DNA of 16,240 nucleotides from Hyphomonadaceae bacterium UBA1001 (GTDB lineage: Bacteria; Pseudomonadota; Alphaproteobacteria; Caulobacterales; Aquidulcibacteraceae): positions 1 through 16,240 of the forward strand of contig DBAV01000030.1 in assembly GCA_002291875.1 (NCBI GenBank), read 5' to 3'. Below, piece by piece: positions 13,199-16,240 of this stretch. The position numbers and the translations under genes are program-made. The notes under the pieces were generated by a model that was given only the letters and a program-made list of their open reading frames with translations, was not told where the DNA came from and made no database searches. Within the stretch, counting starts at the first letter, position 1, and every line of letters begins with the position of its first letter.

Positions 13199-15433
13199 AT
13201 GTCCATCACCGCCCGCGCATCCGGTCTGGCAGCGCTGGCCACCGTCTCGATCTTCGCCCTCGCGCCCGCGCTGATGGTGCCCGCTGCGTCGGCGCAGGAG
13301 GGAGCCGGGCCGCTCGAGGAGGCCGAGATCGTCGTCACCGCTCGCCGCACCGAAGAACGCCTGCAGGACGTGCCCGTCGCCATCACCGCCTTCAGCGGCG
13401 AGGAACTCGAGGCGCGCCAGGCGGAAAACATCGGCGCACTGCAGGGCGCGGTGCCGAACCTGAACATCGTTCAGGGCCGCGGGTCCAATTCGTCGGCCAA
13501 CGTCTTCATCCGCGGTATCGGACAGCCCGACGCGCTGTCGACCTTCGATCCGGGTGTCGGGATCTATGTGGACGACGTGTTCCTGTCGCGCATTCGCGGA
13601 GCACTGCTGGACGTCGTGGACATCACCTCGGTCGAGGTCCTGCGCGGCCCACAGGGTACGCTCTATGGCAAGAACACGATTGGCGGTGCGATCCGCATCA
13701 CCACGGCGCGCCCGGTCCTGGAAGGCTGGCGCGCCGACATCGCGGGCACGGTCGGTGACTTCAACCTTCAGCAGGTCCGCGCGTCGGGCTCGATCGCGCT
13801 GGTCGAGGGCGAGCTGGGTGTCCACGCCTCGATCTTCGGCGCCCGACGCGACGGGTTCGTGACCGACCCGGTGACGCCCGGCCGCGAGTACAACAACCGC
13901 GAGACGATCGCGGGGCGCCTGTCGGTGCTGTGGGCGCCGAACGACGTGTTCAGCCTGCGCGTGAATGCCGACTACACCCACGAAACGCCGAACATGACGG
14001 TAGGCCGGGCCGAGGCGCCGCTGTTCCGTACCAATCTGGCCCTGCCGGTCGGCAATCCGGGCCGCATCACCATCCTGGCTGTTCCCGAGACGGGCGACTT
14101 TGATTTCCGCACCGCGACCACCCCGCGCCTGCCGAACGAGAACGACCTGATCCACAAGGGCACATCGGCGACGATGGACCTTGATTTCACCGAAAATCTG
14201 CGTCTGCGCTCGATCACGGCCTGGCGTGACCTGCGCCATGACGACTTCATCGATATCGATGCGACCCAGTTCGAACTGGGTGACGTGTTCGTCGGCGTCG
14301 ATCAGGAACAGTTCAGCCAGGAGCTTCAGCTGAACTGGACGTCCGACCGGCTGCGCCTGGTGGGCGGACTGTTTGCCATGACCGAGGACCTGGCCAGCCG
14401 GCAGACCGCCTTTGCCAACGACCTTCTGGCGTTCGGTGTTCCGATCGGCTTCCGGCGCGACATCACCGACCGCCAGGCGCTGGAGTCGTGGGCGGCCTAT
14501 GCGGACGGCACCTGGGCGCTGACCGAGCGGCTGAACCTGTCGCTGGGCCTGCGCGGAACCTTCGAACGCAAGGAATATCGCCGCTTCACGACGACCACGC
14601 TCGGGCCCGCCACCACCTTTGCCTTCGACGTGGCCGAGAGCTGGGCAGACCTGTCGCCCCAGGTCACGCTGGACTATGACTTCACCGACACCATCATGGG
14701 CTATGCGCGCTATGCCCAGGGCTTCAAGTCCGGCGGGTTCAATGGCCGGGCCAATTCGCCCGCGAACAACATCGTCTTCCGGCCCGAAACCGTGGACTCG
14801 TTCGAAGCGGGGGTGAAGTCGACGCTGGCTGATGGCCGGGTGATCTTCAACGCGGCGGCGTTCTACAACGACTACCGCGATTTCCAGGCGCGGCGGACAT
14901 TGGGGGCCGATCCGATCTCGGCGGACCTGGGGGTCGAGAACGCGGCCGAGCTGCGGATTTTCGGCGCCGAGTTCGAGCTGCGCGCCCGCCCGATCGATCC
15001 GCTGACGTTGAATGCCAGCCTGGGCGTGCTGAATTCCGAATATGGCGAGTTCCGTGCAGGTGACGGCACCGACCTGACCAGCCGCACGCCAGCCTTCTCG
15101 CCCGACGTGACGGGCCGGATCGGCGCGGCGTGGGATATTGATCTGGCAAATGCCGGCGTGGTGACACTGGCGGGCGATGTCTCCTACCGCTCGGAAATCA
15201 ACCTGTCGGTCGAGGACGTGCCCGAACTGCGCGACGAGGCCGCGACGCTGGTGAACGCCAGCATTGCCTGGGCCCTGCCGGACCAGGGCGTGCGCATCAT
15301 TGCCGGCGTCCAGAACATCACCGACGAGGTCTACAAGACCGACGCACAGGAGTTCGCATCGGTCGGCGGCATCAGGACCGCCTATTACGGCGCACCGCGC
15401 ACCTGGCAGATCACGGTCGGCAAGTCGTTCTGA
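13199..15433 (+). CDS. TonB-dependent outer-membrane receptor
   Basis: The 744-residue product has a signal peptide ending near ASAQ (residues 31-34), a TonB box-like EIVVTARR (44-51), and a plug domain with QDVPVAITAFSGEEL (56-70), FIRGIGQPD (103-111) and the strong plug motif LRGPQGTLYGKNTIGGAIRI (148-167). The rest is an alternating beta-strand barrel (for example YARYAQGFKSGGFNGR) closing with a terminal ITVGKSF, the usual final strand with C-terminal Phe. It should import a ligand across the outer membrane using TonB energy. The sequence type is common in sphingomonads, where ligands vary widely, so none is named. ATG 13199 is preferred because a GGGGG run lies 5 nt upstream; ATG 13187, four codons earlier, lacks an obvious site. 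It diverges from the epoxide hydrolase-like gene. Confidence 0.93.
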   Translation: MSITARASGLAALATVSIFALAPALMVPAASAQEGAGPLEEAEIVVTARRTEERLQDVPVAITAFSGEELEARQAENIGALQGAVPNLNIVQGRGSNSSANVFIRGIGQPDALSTFDPGVGIYVDDVFLSRIRGALLDVVDITSVEVLRGPQGTLYGKNTIGGAIRITTARPVLEGWRADIAGTVGDFNLQQVRASGSIALVEGELGVHASIFGARRDGFVTDPVTPGREYNNRETIAGRLSVLWAPNDVFSLRVNADYTHETPNMTVGRAEAPLFRTNLALPVGNPGRITILAVPETGDFDFRTATTPRLPNENDLIHKGTSATMDLDFTENLRLRSITAWRDLRHDDFIDIDATQFELGDVFVGVDQEQFSQELQLNWTSDRLRLVGGLFAMTEDLASRQTAFANDLLAFGVPIGFRRDITDRQALESWAAYADGTWALTERLNLSLGLRGTFERKEYRRFTTTTLGPATTFAFDVAESWADLSPQVTLDYDFTDTIMGYARYAQGFKSGGFNGRANSPANNIVFRPETVDSFEAGVKSTLADGRVIFNAAAFYNDYRDFQARRTLGADPISADLGVENAAELRIFGAEFELRARPIDPLTLNASLGVLNSEYGEFRAGDGTDLTSRTPAFSPDVTGRIGAAWDIDLANAGVVTLAGDVSYRSEINLSVEDVPELRDEAATLVNASIAWALPDQGVRIIAGVQNITDEVYKTDAQEFASVGGIRTAYYGAPRTWQITVGKSF

Positions 15434-15455
15434 CCCGCGGCCTGACCGCGATATC

Positions 15456-15495
15456 GGGGGGTGGAGGCGCGATGTCTCCGCCCCCCTTGTCGTTT
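15456..15495 (+). terminator. Intrinsic terminator after the TonB-dependent receptor
   Basis: GGGGGGTGGAG (15456-15466) pairs with CTCCGCCCCCC (15476-15486) in an 11-bp stem with one T-G wobble and a 9-nt loop, followed by the T-rich tail TTGTCGTTT (15487-15495). It starts 23 bp after the receptor stop and should separate it from the PagL-like gene. Confidence 0.72.
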
Positions 15496-15566
15496 CGAGG
15501 CACCGCGCTCCCCTTGCAAGCCGCGCCGACCCGGTTCATCGCGGAAGCGGGGGACAAGGGGCTGAA

Positions 15567-16157
15567 ATGACAAATCTGCGAATCGGCATGCTGGCGGGCA
15601 CGGTGGGCGTGCTTGCCGCGCTCGGCACGAACATGCCCGCGATGGCGGCCGAAGCCAGGGTGGGGCTGATGGCGCATGACCTCGACCTGGGCAATGAGAA
15701 TCGCGGCGGCAAGGAAAACGGCCCGTCCGTGTCGCTTCAGGCCAGCTTTGACGCACCGGACCTCTTGCGCCCTTTGGGCAGTCCGAGGCCGTGGGTGCTG
15801 GCGTCGGTGAACCTGGCCGGCGATACCAGCTTTGCCGGTGCCGGACTGGCCTGGCGGCTCGAGCCGACGCGCGGGCCCTATGTCGAAGGCGGCTTGGGCT
15901 ATGTGGTGCATGACGGCATCACGACACTGCCTGACGACCCGGGCGATCCCGTGCGGATAGAGCGGGACCGCACGCGTACCATCCTGGGTTCGCGAGACCT
16001 TTTCCGCACCCATGTCGCGATCGGCACGCGGGTCGGCGCACGCTGGAGCGCTGAACTGGTGTACGAACATCTCTCGCATGGACAGATCCTTGGGCAGGGC
16101 CGTAACGAGGGGCTCGACAATATCGGCATCAAGATCGGCTGGCGCTTTGGCGATTGA
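15567..16157 (+). CDS. PagL-like acyloxyacyl hydrolase / lipid A 3-O-deacylase family
   Basis: The 196-residue product has a signal peptide (hydrophobic 6-20, likely cleavage after AMA near residue 27) and a small beta-barrel pattern. The C-terminal signature is YEHLSHGQILGQGRNEGLDN (166-185) followed by an amphipathic strand ending WRFGD. H168 and S170 match the catalytic His-x-Ser of PagL, which removes the 3-O-acyl chain of lipid A at the outer membrane; the third residue is less clear, with E181 a candidate at a spacing one shorter than in Pseudomonas PagL. The frame is open to 15264 inside the receptor gene, but ATG 15567 with AAGGGG about 6 nt upstream and an immediate signal peptide is the credible start. 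purA follows 24 bp later on the same strand. Confidence 0.78.
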   Translation: MTNLRIGMLAGTVGVLAALGTNMPAMAAEARVGLMAHDLDLGNENRGGKENGPSVSLQASFDAPDLLRPLGSPRPWVLASVNLAGDTSFAGAGLAWRLEPTRGPYVEGGLGYVVHDGITTLPDDPGDPVRIERDRTRTILGSRDLFRTHVAIGTRVGARWSAELVYEHLSHGQILGQGRNEGLDNIGIKIGWRFGD

Positions 16158-16181
16158 TCCGCCGCGACATGGGGGTCTGGC

Positions 16182-16240
16182 GTGGGCAATGTGGTGGTCG
16201 TCGGCGCCCAGTGGGGTGACGAGGGCAAGGGCAAGGTGGT
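16182..16240 (+). CDS. purA: Adenylosuccinate synthetase, N-terminal fragment
   Basis: Only the first 19 codons and two bases are present; the gene runs off the right edge. They encode (M)GNVVVVGAQWGDEGKGKV, the near-invariant N-terminus of PurA, whose GDEGKGK motif is the GTP-binding loop containing the catalytic Asp. The enzyme joins aspartate to IMP using GTP in AMP synthesis. The start must be GTG 16182: the frame meets the upstream TGA at 16155-16157 with no ATG between, and the nearby ATG at 16169 is in another frame. A G-rich run (16171-16175) stands 6 nt upstream as a poor Shine-Dalgarno. Co-transcription with the PagL-like gene is possible given the 24-bp gap. Confidence 0.93.
   Translation, partial: MGNVVVVGAQWGDEGKGKV

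Noticed and set aside
13043..14239. Extension of the alpha/beta-hydrolase by about 400 codons upstream
   Set aside because: The extension is the in-register shadow of the TonB-dependent receptor. The hydrolase has a strong GGAGG before ATG 13042 and a normal family length from there.
15264..15566. Upstream extension of the PagL-like gene into the receptor gene
   Set aside because: It overlaps the conserved receptor C-terminus in another frame, would bury the signal peptide, and lacks a Shine-Dalgarno, whereas ATG 15567 has AAGGGG and begins directly with a signal peptide.
1..16240. Mobile element, phage, defence island, toxin-antitoxin or CRISPR content
   Set aside because: No transposase, integrase, toxin-like pair, spaced repeats or composition shift is seen; every long coding region fits a chromosomal alphaproteobacterial family.

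Overview
The window reads as one piece of a GC-rich alphaproteobacterial chromosome, most likely from the order Sphingomonadales. This rests on gene content: a MipZ-type ParA ATPase instead of MinD, a DUF1489 protein, a CC0125/CC1285-type lipoprotein, a phasin beside clpS-clpA, a sphingomonad-style TonB-dependent receptor, and a PagL-like outer-membrane enzyme next to purA. The order-level placement is inference from family knowledge, not from a search. I see no insertion sequence, prophage, tRNA, rRNA, CRISPR array or plasmid feature, and base composition looks even throughout.

Layout, left to right. (1) 1-631: the 3' end of an AMP-dependent acyl/feruloyl-CoA ligase-like gene, then a DUF1489 gene. 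(2) 719-2656, rightward: a SPOR-domain protein translationally coupled to mipZ, then a tiny two-helix membrane protein. (3) 2650-5486, leftward: a tight three-gene operon for a periplasmic D-alanyl-D-alanine carboxypeptidase, a DOMON-like protein and a DUF1343/NamZ-type exo-N-acetylmuramidase. It meets the rightward group tail to tail with a 7-bp overlap. (4) 5487-5922: a 436-bp divergent regulatory region with candidate promoters both ways and perfect or near-perfect inverted repeats. (5) 5923-9310, rightward: a phasin with a clear terminator, then clpS-clpA. (6) 9413-11524: ilvD followed by an I78-family inhibitor lipoprotein. (7) 11546-13042, leftward: a CC0125/CC1285-like lipoprotein and an epoxide-hydrolase-like alpha/beta hydrolase. 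(8) 13199-16240, rightward: a TonB-dependent receptor with its own terminator, a PagL-like acyloxyacyl hydrolase, and the first codons of purA, which runs off the right edge.

How the genes work together. Regions 2 and 3 form a cell-envelope and division neighbourhood: MipZ positions the division plane, a SPOR protein would bind septal peptidoglycan, the carboxypeptidase trims stem peptides, and the NamZ-like enzyme releases MurNAc. The phasin coats polyhydroxyalkanoate granules. ClpS and ClpA form the N-degron adaptor and unfoldase of ClpAP. IlvD and PurA are housekeeping biosynthesis. The right end is outer-membrane traffic and remodelling.

Nothing here is a clear undescribed system. The points most worth checking are the NamZ/DOMON pair without visible export signals in one operon with a secreted carboxypeptidase, the inverted repeats upstream of the phasin, the CxxC-bearing I78 inhibitor, and the membrane stub after mipZ. 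Several very long antisense reading frames, up to 924 codons, are artefacts of codon bias and are listed under rejected items.
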